From positions 1 to 64,000 of the forward strand of contig CAVVIO010000068.1 of assembly GCA_963748095.1 (NCBI GenBank): 64,000 bases of DNA. Direction: 5' to 3'. Below the pieces are notes generated by a model that was given only the letters and a program-made list of their open reading frames with translations, was not told the DNA's origin and did not search any database. Each line of letters starts with the position of its first letter. Position 1 is the stretch's first letter. This stretch comes from CAVVIO01 sp963748095 (lineage in GTDB: Bacteria > Bacteroidota > Bacteroidia > Bacteroidales > UBA10428). A program made the position numbers and the translations under genes. Below are positions 8,958 to 16,797 of the stretch, piece after piece.

Positions 8958-10670
8958 ATGTATAAATCACTTTATATATATCTATTTATTGTACTCATAA
9001 GCGCCTGTAGTTTAGGTAAAGAAGTTAATGAGCAGATTGGTCTAAAAAGGGTAAATGAAATGCCCGCTCTCCCAACTCCTTACAAAATGCTCGACTGGCA
9101 TGAAAAAACGAATAATTTCGATGAAATAATTTTCAATCATCAAATCAGTTCACAGGGTACATCTTTTATCTGGCTGGATTCTTCAAAAAGAAATTTTAAT
9201 CAGATCACTTTTGGATTATATACAGTTATTGGAGACGTTCGTCAGGGACCGAATGTAAACAACGGAGAATTTCATGAATCCATCAACTCACTTGGTGCCC
9301 TGCTTAGTGCCGGGCTGGTGGGAATCGACAAAACCAGTCAGCATGGTTTTAACTATGTAAAGATGGTTCAGAACTACTTCAACCGCGACAATGGCTGGAA
9401 CATTATAATGAATAATACTTCGGCAAAGGTGGCAATGTTGGGTGGCGGGTATGGACGTGACTGGTGGTACGATGTATTCCCAAATGTTTTGTACTACGCT
9501 GTTTCTGATGTCTTTCGCGGAGTTGCCCATGCAGATAGTCTGCAAAAAATTATTGCAGAACAATTCTTTAAAGCTGATTCTGTGCTTGACGGAAATTACG
9601 ATTACTCTTATTTTGATTATGACAGCATGATAGGAAAACGAAACCAGATCCCTTATCAACAGGATGCTGCTGCAGGCCATGCATGGGTTTTGTATTCCGC
9701 CTATCAAAAGTTTGGCGATAGAAGGTATCTTGATGGAGCCATCTCATCGCTGGATGCTCTTTATTCACAGGAAGAAAGTCGCTTCTATGAAGTGCTTATG
9801 CCATTTGGGGCCTATACTGCAGCAAGATTAAATGCAGAACAGGGTACTCACTATGATATATTAAAATTATTATCGTGGACTTTTGATGGCTGTAAGGCAA
9901 AGAATGGCCGCACCGGATGGGGAATTATAAAGGACCGCTGGGGAGAATTTGACGTGAGTGGTATACAGGGCAACATTATTCAGGACGGTGGATACGGCTT
10001 TCTTATGAACACTTTTGATATGGCCTGGCCATTAGTTCCAATGGCTCGTTATGAGCCTCAATATGCAAAGCTAATAGGAAAATGGATGCTCAATGCAGCC
10101 AACGCGGCCAGACTTTTTTATCCGTATGAAATTCCGGATAAAAACCAGTGGTTACCTAATGAAAAAGCCATAACAAAAAATATAATTGCTTATGAAGGAC
10201 TTAAAAAAACCGATGCCTATAATAAGAAAGAACTTAAGGGCATTTCCCCGGTTGCCCTCGGCGATGGCCCCAACTGGGTAGTCGGACAACCGGAGATATC
10301 TATGTTTAGTATCTATGGTTCAGCTCATGTCGGAATTTTTGGCTCCATTGTACGGGAAACCAATGTAGAAAGGATTCTTCAATTAAATTGTCTGGCAACA
10401 GATTTTTACAGGAACCCTGCCTACCCTACTTACCTGTACTATAATCCTTATGATGAGGAGAAGCAAATTGAATACTTTAATGAAGAGGAACCTGTGGATT
10501 TGTACGATGCTGTTAGCCACCAAATAGTGGCATCGCATGTAACAGATAACGGTCTCTTTACACTCCCTGCAAATAAGGCCATGCTTATTGTTGTAATTCC
10601 ATCTGATAGCAAACTCGAAAATCAGGGGGGAAGAATTATGCTTGATACTATAATTATTGCCTATAAGTAA
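8958..10670 (+). CDS. Lipoprotein, putative (alpha/alpha)-barrel carbohydrate-active protein, paralogue of the 20421-23543 product
   Basis: A 570-aa protein of a family I cannot name. The ATG at 8958 is preferred to an upstream TTG at 8940, because it starts directly at a hydrophobic signal peptide ending in LISAC, a lipobox that predicts SPII processing and an outer-membrane lipoprotein. It matches the first half of the protein encoded at 20421-23543 along its length: shared motifs include VGIDK, DWWY, LYNAY/LYSAY, ARLNAE, a GWG...WG(E/D)(F/Y)D.SG block and AYPTYLYYNPYD. The rich aromatic and acidic motifs and helix-turn-helix repetition suggest an (alpha/alpha)n toroid glycosidase or lyase. 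Position between transporter and SusC supports a role in glycan breakdown. Catalytic residues are not identified. Confidence 0.75.
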   Translation: MYKSLYIYLFIVLISACSLGKEVNEQIGLKRVNEMPALPTPYKMLDWHEKTNNFDEIIFNHQISSQGTSFIWLDSSKRNFNQITFGLYTVIGDVRQGPNVNNGEFHESINSLGALLSAGLVGIDKTSQHGFNYVKMVQNYFNRDNGWNIIMNNTSAKVAMLGGGYGRDWWYDVFPNVLYYAVSDVFRGVAHADSLQKIIAEQFFKADSVLDGNYDYSYFDYDSMIGKRNQIPYQQDAAAGHAWVLYSAYQKFGDRRYLDGAISSLDALYSQEESRFYEVLMPFGAYTAARLNAEQGTHYDILKLLSWTFDGCKAKNGRTGWGIIKDRWGEFDVSGIQGNIIQDGGYGFLMNTFDMAWPLVPMARYEPQYAKLIGKWMLNAANAARLFYPYEIPDKNQWLPNEKAITKNIIAYEGLKKTDAYNKKELKGISPVALGDGPNWVVGQPEISMFSIYGSAHVGIFGSIVRETNVERILQLNCLATDFYRNPAYPTYLYYNPYDEEKQIEYFNEEEPVDLYDAVSHQIVASHVTDNGLFTLPANKAMLIVVIPSDSKLENQGGRIMLDTIIIAYK

Positions 10671-10675
10671 TGTAA

Positions 10676-13600
10676 ATGAACGATAAAATGAAAAAAAATC
10701 TAATCCAAGGTATAAATTCCAGGAATTTATATACTAACCTGTTTTACATTCTGATCCTGTGCTTATTGTTCATCCCATTGAACGCTAACGCTCAGGGCCG
10801 TACCATAACCGGCAAAATTGTTGACCCGGAAGGCATTGAGTTGATCGGCGTTAATATCATTATCAAAGGTACCACTATCGGTACCATTACTTCAGCTACA
10901 GGTGATTTTACCCTTACCATTCCTGAGAATATTGAGGATCCGGTACTTAGTGTTTCCTATATCGGATATCATAGTCAGGAGATTCCCATTGGTACTGCTA
11001 CAAACTTCAATTTGCAACTTATAGCAGATAGCGAATTGCTTGATGAGGTTGTCGTAACAGGATACTCATCAACACGCAGAAGTAATATAACAGGGGCAAT
11101 ATCGACAGTTAAAGCAGATGAGCTTACAAAGTTACCTGTTAATGACATTGATCGTGCATTAGCCGGAAAGGTATCGGGAGTAAGAGTAACTCAGGCAACC
11201 GGCGCTCCGGGTGATGCGGTGTCAATTAGAATAAGAGGAGTCGGTACCATTGGAAACAATGATCCGCTGTATGTAATTGATGGCATCCCTACAAAAGGGG
11301 CCTTAAATGTTATTTCTCCTTCCGATATTGAATCGATTACCATTCTTAAGGATGCATCATCAGCAGCAATTTATGGTTCGCGTTCAGCAAACGGGGTAGT
11401 TTTGATAACTACAAAAAAAGGGGTGTCGGGAAAACAAACAGTAAACTATAACGGATATTACGGTATACAGCAACACGGTAGGCTTACCCCTATGGTAAAT
11501 ACCGAAGAGTATATTAATATATACAACGAAGCTGCTATTGCAGATGGCAGAGAGGTAATTACTCCTGAAATAGCTGCAACTTTTGCCAATGTTAACCATC
11601 TGGAATCAATATTCCGGACAGCCCCGGTTCAGAGTCATCAGCTTAGTGTTTCCGGTGGAAATGAAAACTCACAATACCTTCTTGCCGGAGATTATTTTAA
11701 TCAGAAAGGTATTATTCTTAATTCGTTTTATGACAGGTATTCTTTCAGGGCAAACGTTAACACAAAATTAAACAAAAGAATACGGGTTGATCTCAATACA
11801 AACTTCGCGCATACGATAAGAAATATTATTTCTAACTCGGGTGACGGAGAATCCAGTGATAAAGGAAGTGTTGTCAGGTATGCTTTTTTCAGAACTCCCG
11901 GCACAGCCATTTATAAAGAAAACGGTGACTATGTTGATCTACCTCCAAATCCTAAATTCCTGGGAGATGGATACAATCCGGTAGGATTGGCAAATCATTT
12001 CGATGACAAGGAACGCAGGTATATCTCTCTAAACAATGTGCTAATCGAAATAAAAATAACAAAGGACCTCGTTTTCAGATCAAACAACGGAATTAACCTG
12101 AATGTAATCAATCGTAAAAAATTCTACGAAGAATGGGGTGACAGAGGTATTGATGCTCCCGGCAGTGCCACCAATTCCACAGACATAAACACAGCCCTTA
12201 CCACGAACAATGTATTGGAATATAATAAAACTTTTAAGGAACTGCATTACATGAGACTCCTTGTTGGTAATGAAGTTATCCATGATAAGACAGAACAACA
12301 CGGAGGCAGCAGACAAAACTATACCCAGCAAACTACAAACTTCAGATATTTGGATGCCGGTATCGGGGAACAGCGCAGCTATGGAAATGCATGGGAATGG
12401 GCCCTTACTTCTTATTTTTCAAACCTGGAGTATAATTATAACAGCAAATACCTGATGACTTTAACCATACGTAGGGATGGCTCATCACGGTTTTCAAAGA
12501 AGAACCGGTATGGTACCTTCTATTCAGGATCAATAGCATGGCGTTTGGACAAAGAATCTTTTATGGAAAGTTTTGTTAAAAAGGCCAATATAAGCATGCT
12601 GAAGTTTAGAGGTTCTTATGGGAAGCTGGGCAATCAGGAAATTGGTAACTATCCATGGGCTACAATCATAAGTGGTGGTTACGACTATCCCTTTGGCGGT
12701 GTATCTCAAAGCTTGCAGCATGGCTACGCAATAAGTATACAAGGTAATGATGACGCAAAGTGGGAAACAACAATGCAAATGGATCTTGGTATCGATTTAA
12801 GATTATTTGAAAATAAATTAATTTTTAATGCAGATTATTTCCAAAAGGTAACAAGCGATATGCTTATTCCTTTTCCGGCCCCTTCAATTGGAGGTTCGTC
12901 AGAATACCCTTGGGTAAATGCCGGAAGTGTCGAAAATATAGGTATTGAGTTTGAGCTTGGCTACAGGAGCAATATAGGTGATTTCAGGTATGAAATAAGC
13001 GGCAATTTTGCCAAAGTAAAAAATGAAGTTCTTACACTAAGTGGTCAGGATGCAAAACCTATAATAGGTGGCGAAGTCGACAATAATACATTTGTTACAG
13101 TAACTGAGGTTGGACAGGCTATTGGTACTTTTTATGTGTACCAGATGGATGGCATATTCCAATCAGCCACTGAAATATTAACACATGCTTACCAGGGACC
13201 AAATATTAAACCAGGTGATGTAAAATACAAAGACATAAGTGGCCCTAACGGAACTCCTGACGGTACAATTGATGCGTATGACAGAATACATGCCGGTAGC
13301 GCTATACCTGATTTTACTTATGGCTTAACAGTTAATCTGTTCTATAAGAATTTTGATTTTTCTGCCTTCTTCCAGGGTGTACAAGGCAACAAAGTGTATA
13401 TGCAAATAAACAAGGACATCGAAGGATTTTACAGGTCATTCCCCGTAACAAAACGCTTTTATGATAACCACTGGACACTTCAGAATCCAAATAATGAATT
13501 CCCTCGTGCAGCATGGGGTGGTGCAACAAATAACAATCGACCTTCAACCCGCTTTATTGAAGATGGATCCTATGGAAGACTTAAAAATCTTCAAATTGGC

Positions 13601-13822
13601 TACACGCTGCCTCAAAGCCTTAGCGATAAAGTCAAAATACACCAATTCAGAATTTATGTGAGCGCTCAGAATTTACTCACCTTAACCAAATTTTCCGGTC
13701 TGGATCCTGAAATGCAAACCAGTGAAAATTCAGCAAGTGAGGGAGACAGAGCGGTAGGCATAGATTGGGGAACATACCCGACTTCAAAGACATACCTCGT
13801 AGGTCTCAATGTGACTTTTTAA
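10676..13822 (+). CDS. susC: SusC/RagA-family TonB-dependent outer-membrane receptor
   Basis: Energy-dependent importer of oligosaccharides that pairs with the SusD lipoprotein. The 1048-aa protein has a signal peptide ending NANAQ (about residue 40), a carboxypeptidase-regulatory-like domain (about 42-120: ITGKIVDPEG... ending at LQLI), a TonB box DEVVVTGY, a plug domain (ALAGKVSGV, IRIRG, PLYVIDG, ILKDASSAAIYGSRSANGV), and a 22-strand barrel ending in the aromatic residue of LNVTF. ATG codons at 10676 and 10688 are both possible. It starts 5 bp after the preceding gene, so it is cotranscribed. The symbol denotes family only. Confidence 0.95.
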   Translation: MNDKMKKNLIQGINSRNLYTNLFYILILCLLFIPLNANAQGRTITGKIVDPEGIELIGVNIIIKGTTIGTITSATGDFTLTIPENIEDPVLSVSYIGYHSQEIPIGTATNFNLQLIADSELLDEVVVTGYSSTRRSNITGAISTVKADELTKLPVNDIDRALAGKVSGVRVTQATGAPGDAVSIRIRGVGTIGNNDPLYVIDGIPTKGALNVISPSDIESITILKDASSAAIYGSRSANGVVLITTKKGVSGKQTVNYNGYYGIQQHGRLTPMVNTEEYINIYNEAAIADGREVITPEIAATFANVNHLESIFRTAPVQSHQLSVSGGNENSQYLLAGDYFNQKGIILNSFYDRYSFRANVNTKLNKRIRVDLNTNFAHTIRNIISNSGDGESSDKGSVVRYAFFRTPGTAIYKENGDYVDLPPNPKFLGDGYNPVGLANHFDDKERRYISLNNVLIEIKITKDLVFRSNNGINLNVINRKKFYEEWGDRGIDAPGSATNSTDINTALTTNNVLEYNKTFKELHYMRLLVGNEVIHDKTEQHGGSRQNYTQQTTNFRYLDAGIGEQRSYGNAWEWALTSYFSNLEYNYNSKYLMTLTIRRDGSSRFSKKNRYGTFYSGSIAWRLDKESFMESFVKKANISMLKFRGSYGKLGNQEIGNYPWATIISGGYDYPFGGVSQSLQHGYAISIQGNDDAKWETTMQMDLGIDLRLFENKLIFNADYFQKVTSDMLIPFPAPSIGGSSEYPWVNAGSVENIGIEFELGYRSNIGDFRYEISGNFAKVKNEVLTLSGQDAKPIIGGEVDNNTFVTVTEVGQAIGTFYVYQMDGIFQSATEILTHAYQGPNIKPGDVKYKDISGPNGTPDGTIDAYDRIHAGSAIPDFTYGLTVNLFYKNFDFSAFFQGVQGNKVYMQINKDIEGFYRSFPVTKRFYDNHWTLQNPNNEFPRAAWGGATNNNRPSTRFIEDGSYGRLKNLQIGYTLPQSLSDKVKIHQFRIYVSAQNLLTLTKFSGLDPEMQTSENSASEGDRAVGIDWGTYPTSKTYLVGLNVTF

Positions 13823-13886
13823 AATAGAAAATTTTAATAAGAATATAGAACATGATTTACAATACTTTAAATTAAAGATAACCACA

Positions 13887-14807
13887 ATGAAAACTACATT
13901 ATATAGTGCTTGCCCGAAAAGTCCGGTGTTGGATAAGAAAAGTTCATTTTCAAGGCTTGCGAAGTCAGAAAATCCGCAGTTTACTAATGTAAATGAGGAA
14001 TTTTCTGACAAGCGTAACGCGGAAAAGGGAGCTTTCTTGCCGACACTATATAAATTATTTATAGTAATACTATTTGCTTCGTTTTTCTATTCATGTGAAG
14101 ACATTTTAAACACTGAATTAAAAGGAAGTTATACAACCGAATCTTTTTTTGTTTCGGAGGAAAATGCAGTTCTGTCAGTAAACGCTGCGTACCGCCCCTT
14201 ATCCTTTGCTACCGATGGCGCCGAAATTTGGGTGGTTGGAGACACCCGGTCAGATGATGCGGTAAAAGGTGGAGATGCAGGTGATAAAGCAGATGCAGCA
14301 GATATTGACGCATTTACAGAAAACACCAGCAATGGCGTAGTTGCCACTATCTGGGCCAATTATTACGAGGGAATAACCCGCTGTAATTATTCAATTGTAA
14401 ATATTAATGCAATGAGCTCAGATATTATTGATACCGATCTGAAATCAAGGCTTATTGCAGAAGCAAAATTTTTACGGGCTTACTATTATTTCCTCTTGGT
14501 TAATATTTATGGTGATGTACCTGTACTATTGGAACCAAAGCTTACCAGTGAATTACAGATTGCTCCTTCTACAGTAAGTGACATATATACACAAATTGAA
14601 AAAGATTGTAATGATGCCCTGGAAGTATTACCTGTAGAATACGCAACAAAAGAAGTTGGCAGGGCAACGAAAGGTGCTGCTATTGCGCTTTTGGCGAAAA
14701 GTTATCTGTTTCAGGGCAAATGGAAGGATGCATACGAAACGGCAATACTATTAACACAAGCGCCTTACACGTATCAGTTAATGCCTAAATTATCAACACA
14801 ATTTTAA
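13887..14807 (+). CDS. susD: SusD-like surface glycan-binding lipoprotein, N-terminal part (frameshifted)
   Basis: First 306 residues of a SusD/RagB protein. A lipobox FFYSC at residue 70 is preceded by a hydrophobic stretch starting near residue 51, so about 50 residues precede the true signal peptide, which is unusual. TPR-like SusD segments are recognisable: SYTTESFF, the RCNYSIVNIN region, FLRAYYYFLLVNIYGDVPVL. The frame then ends early. Removing one A from the AAA run at 14787-14789 restores the reading frame into the segment listed next and gives one continuous 566-aa protein, a normal SusD length. Either an assembly error or a true inactivating mutation explains this. It follows susC by 64 bp. 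Confidence 0.9.
   Translation: MKTTLYSACPKSPVLDKKSSFSRLAKSENPQFTNVNEEFSDKRNAEKGAFLPTLYKLFIVILFASFFYSCEDILNTELKGSYTTESFFVSEENAVLSVNAAYRPLSFATDGAEIWVVGDTRSDDAVKGGDAGDKADAADIDAFTENTSNGVVATIWANYYEGITRCNYSIVNINAMSSDIIDTDLKSRLIAEAKFLRAYYYFLLVNIYGDVPVLLEPKLTSELQIAPSTVSDIYTQIEKDCNDALEVLPVEYATKEVGRATKGAAIALLAKSYLFQGKWKDAYETAILLTQAPYTYQLMPKLSTQF
13964..14009 (+). repeat. Imperfect inverted repeat inside the SusD N-terminal extension
   Basis: Two 21-bp arms (13964-13984 and 13989-14009) are complementary at 16 positions around a taat loop, starting and ending gtcagaaaat/attttctgac. The hairpin sits in the stretch coding for the unusual residues that precede the signal peptide, so it may mark a small palindromic element inserted in frame. 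Confidence 0.4.
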
Positions 14808-14886
14808 TGTTGCTTATGAGAACAATTCCGAGTCGGTTTTCGAAATACAACATTTAAGCAGAAAAGACCCGTTTTCGGGAAATCTT

Positions 14887-15588
14887 TTGAATCAAGCGTT
14901 TGCAGCTCCTGCCGATTATGGTATGGGTGAAGGTTATTACTTTAATCAACCTACCCAAAATTTTGTTGACGAGTTTGAGACTGTAAATATAACAGGAACA
15001 ATATATACCGATCCAAGGCTCGACTATTCCATTGGGAGAGAAAACGCACAATTGCCATGGATTGATGACACAATTACATATAGCAGCGAGTGGACAAAAA
15101 CAGGCTACATCGACAAAAAACAGCTACAGCCGATTTCAGAAATCCCGGGTAATATTAAAGGTGATGGCGACCTGAATTATACTGCCATTCGCTATGCAGA
15201 TGTGCTTCTTTGGATTGCCGAGGCTTATAACGAAGATGGAAAACCGGGAATGGCGCTTCCCTATTTAAACCAGGTAAGAAAAAGAGCCAGGGAATGTTTC
15301 CAGGTAGATGTGAACTTAATAAACTATCCGAATATCCCTGTTGGCTTGCTAGAAGATATTTCAGATACGGATCAAAATTCACTCAGAGACAAAATTCGTC
15401 ACGAACGCCGAACAGAATTAGGCTTTGAGTTCCACAGGTATTTTGATATCATGAGATACGGGGAAGAATATGCTAACAATGTTTTTAGAGATGTGGAACA
15501 TTTTAATTATCAGGAACACAGATATCTCCCTTATCCTCAGAGAGAGCTGGACACAAATTATGAATTAAGAAATTATAATAAAAACTAG
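14887..15588 (+). CDS. susD: SusD-like lipoprotein, C-terminal part (frameshifted)
   Basis: C-terminal 233 residues of the SusD protein broken at 14787-14789. The frame is in fact open from 14790: residues encoded there (NYQHNFNVAYENNSES) continue the fold of the upstream part before the internal TTG/Met used here. Typical SusD C-terminal features are present: the R.ADVLLW.AEAYNE block, YLNQVRKRA, the RHERRTELGFEFHRYFD motif and the closing YPQRELDTN region. The segment lacks any signal peptide, so on its own it could not reach the surface. It is followed 54 bp later by the LamG lipoprotein gene. Confidence 0.88.
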   Translation: MNQAFAAPADYGMGEGYYFNQPTQNFVDEFETVNITGTIYTDPRLDYSIGRENAQLPWIDDTITYSSEWTKTGYIDKKQLQPISEIPGNIKGDGDLNYTAIRYADVLLWIAEAYNEDGKPGMALPYLNQVRKRARECFQVDVNLINYPNIPVGLLEDISDTDQNSLRDKIRHERRTELGFEFHRYFDIMRYGEEYANNVFRDVEHFNYQEHRYLPYPQRELDTNYELRNYNKN

Positions 15589-15642
15589 AATCATATGAAA
15601 GAAAAGTATCTATTAATTTTTAATCTAAAAAAAAGTAAAACA

Positions 15643-16704
15643 ATGAAAAATTTATTAAAACAATCTATTGTTGTCCTCATTCTTACAGCTGCTATTTTTA
15701 CCAGTTGTAAGAAAGACGATGAAAAAGTGCCTACAAATATTGATAAAACTGAATTACAGGCACTTTATGATGAAGCTCTTGCACTGCATGATGGTGCTGT
15801 GGAAGGAACTGTCGCAGGTCAGTATGCTGCCGGTTCTAAAGCTACTTTCAAAGTTGTAATTGATGCAGCTAAATCAGTTATTGACGATGAATATACTTCG
15901 CTTGAAACCGTAGCCGCTATTACCACACAGTTAACCAATGCTATGGATGTGTTTATCACCAGGAAAATACAACCGGTAAGTACCGAATATCTGATTGCAC
16001 AATGGTTATTTAATGGCGATGCTACAGATAATTCCGGTAATGGTCACGATGGTGAATTAAAATCAGGTCATACGAACTTTTTTGCTGAAGGAAGCGCATT
16101 AGTACCAGCTTTAGCTACTGACAGATTTGGAAATGCACAAAGTGCCTACTATTTCGATAAAGGTGCAAATATTGAAGTACCTTATAGTTCACAACTTAAT
16201 CCAACCAGTGAATTAAGTATCAGCGTCTGGATTAAAATGGAAAGCCAGGATAACAATGATTATATTATTTCGCTGGATCGTTGGATAGGGTATAAATTGA
16301 ACTTGCAATCTGAAGACAAAGTGTACTATACCATTAGAAAACAAACCGATCCTGATACATGGGAATTTGTTTGTGATGATGACAGTAATCCTTTTACTGT
16401 AAATGCAAATGTGTGGACACATATTGCTGTTTCTTATAGTTCTACTGGTATTATTAAATTCTTTGCCAATGGTGAACTGGTTAGAGAAATTGCTGACAGG
16501 GGTGTAACCGGTGCCTTAATGACAGTAACCAAGAACCTGGTTATTGGTCAACAACTTCCAACTGCTGATTACCTTGTTGAGGAACCTAATGCCACCGATG
16601 GCTACTTTAAAGGAACCATGGACGACATTCGTTTGTATAACAAAGCCTTAACAGATGCCGAAGCACTTTCTATATACACCTTAGAAAACGCTGAAGCCCA
16701 ATAA
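15643..16704 (+). CDS. LamG-domain lipoprotein, putative surface glycan-binding protein
   Basis: A 353-aa lipoprotein placed directly after SusD, where PULs usually encode a surface glycan-binding protein. I chose the ATG at 15643, not 15595, because it begins at MKNLLKQSIVV, giving a compact signal peptide with the lipobox IFTSC. Residues about 25-115 form a helical linker with FIVAR-like character (LQALYDEALALHDGAVEGT). Residues about 120-350 form a concanavalin-like LamG/laminin fold: LIAQWLFNGDATDNSGNGHDG, ISVWIKME, WTHIAVSYSSTG, and GTMDDIRLYNKALTDAE. A strong terminator follows. Ligand unknown. Confidence 0.87.
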   Translation: MKNLLKQSIVVLILTAAIFTSCKKDDEKVPTNIDKTELQALYDEALALHDGAVEGTVAGQYAAGSKATFKVVIDAAKSVIDDEYTSLETVAAITTQLTNAMDVFITRKIQPVSTEYLIAQWLFNGDATDNSGNGHDGELKSGHTNFFAEGSALVPALATDRFGNAQSAYYFDKGANIEVPYSSQLNPTSELSISVWIKMESQDNNDYIISLDRWIGYKLNLQSEDKVYYTIRKQTDPDTWEFVCDDDSNPFTVNANVWTHIAVSYSSTGIIKFFANGELVREIADRGVTGALMTVTKNLVIGQQLPTADYLVEEPNATDGYFKGTMDDIRLYNKALTDAEALSIYTLENAEAQ

Positions 16705-16725
16705 ACAATAAATTAAAAGGATAAA

Positions 16726-16759
16726 GGGGAAGGGATAAATGAATATCCCTCCCCTTTTT
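16726..16759 (+). terminator. Rho-independent terminator after the LamG lipoprotein gene
   Basis: GGGGAAGGGATA (16726-16737) pairs with TATCCCTCCCC (16744-16754) and is followed at once by TTTTT. It probably ends the GH130-to-LamG transcript, so the 16798 gene may have its own promoter or depend on read-through. Confidence 0.85.
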
Positions 16760-16797
16760 GTTGATATACACTTTTTTATGCTTTACAATCAACTTTT

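Noticed and set aside
14787..14807. Programmed +1 frameshift in SusD or the RHS gene
   Set aside because: The shift sites share no slippery motif or downstream structure, and lie in different contexts; error or mutation is simpler.
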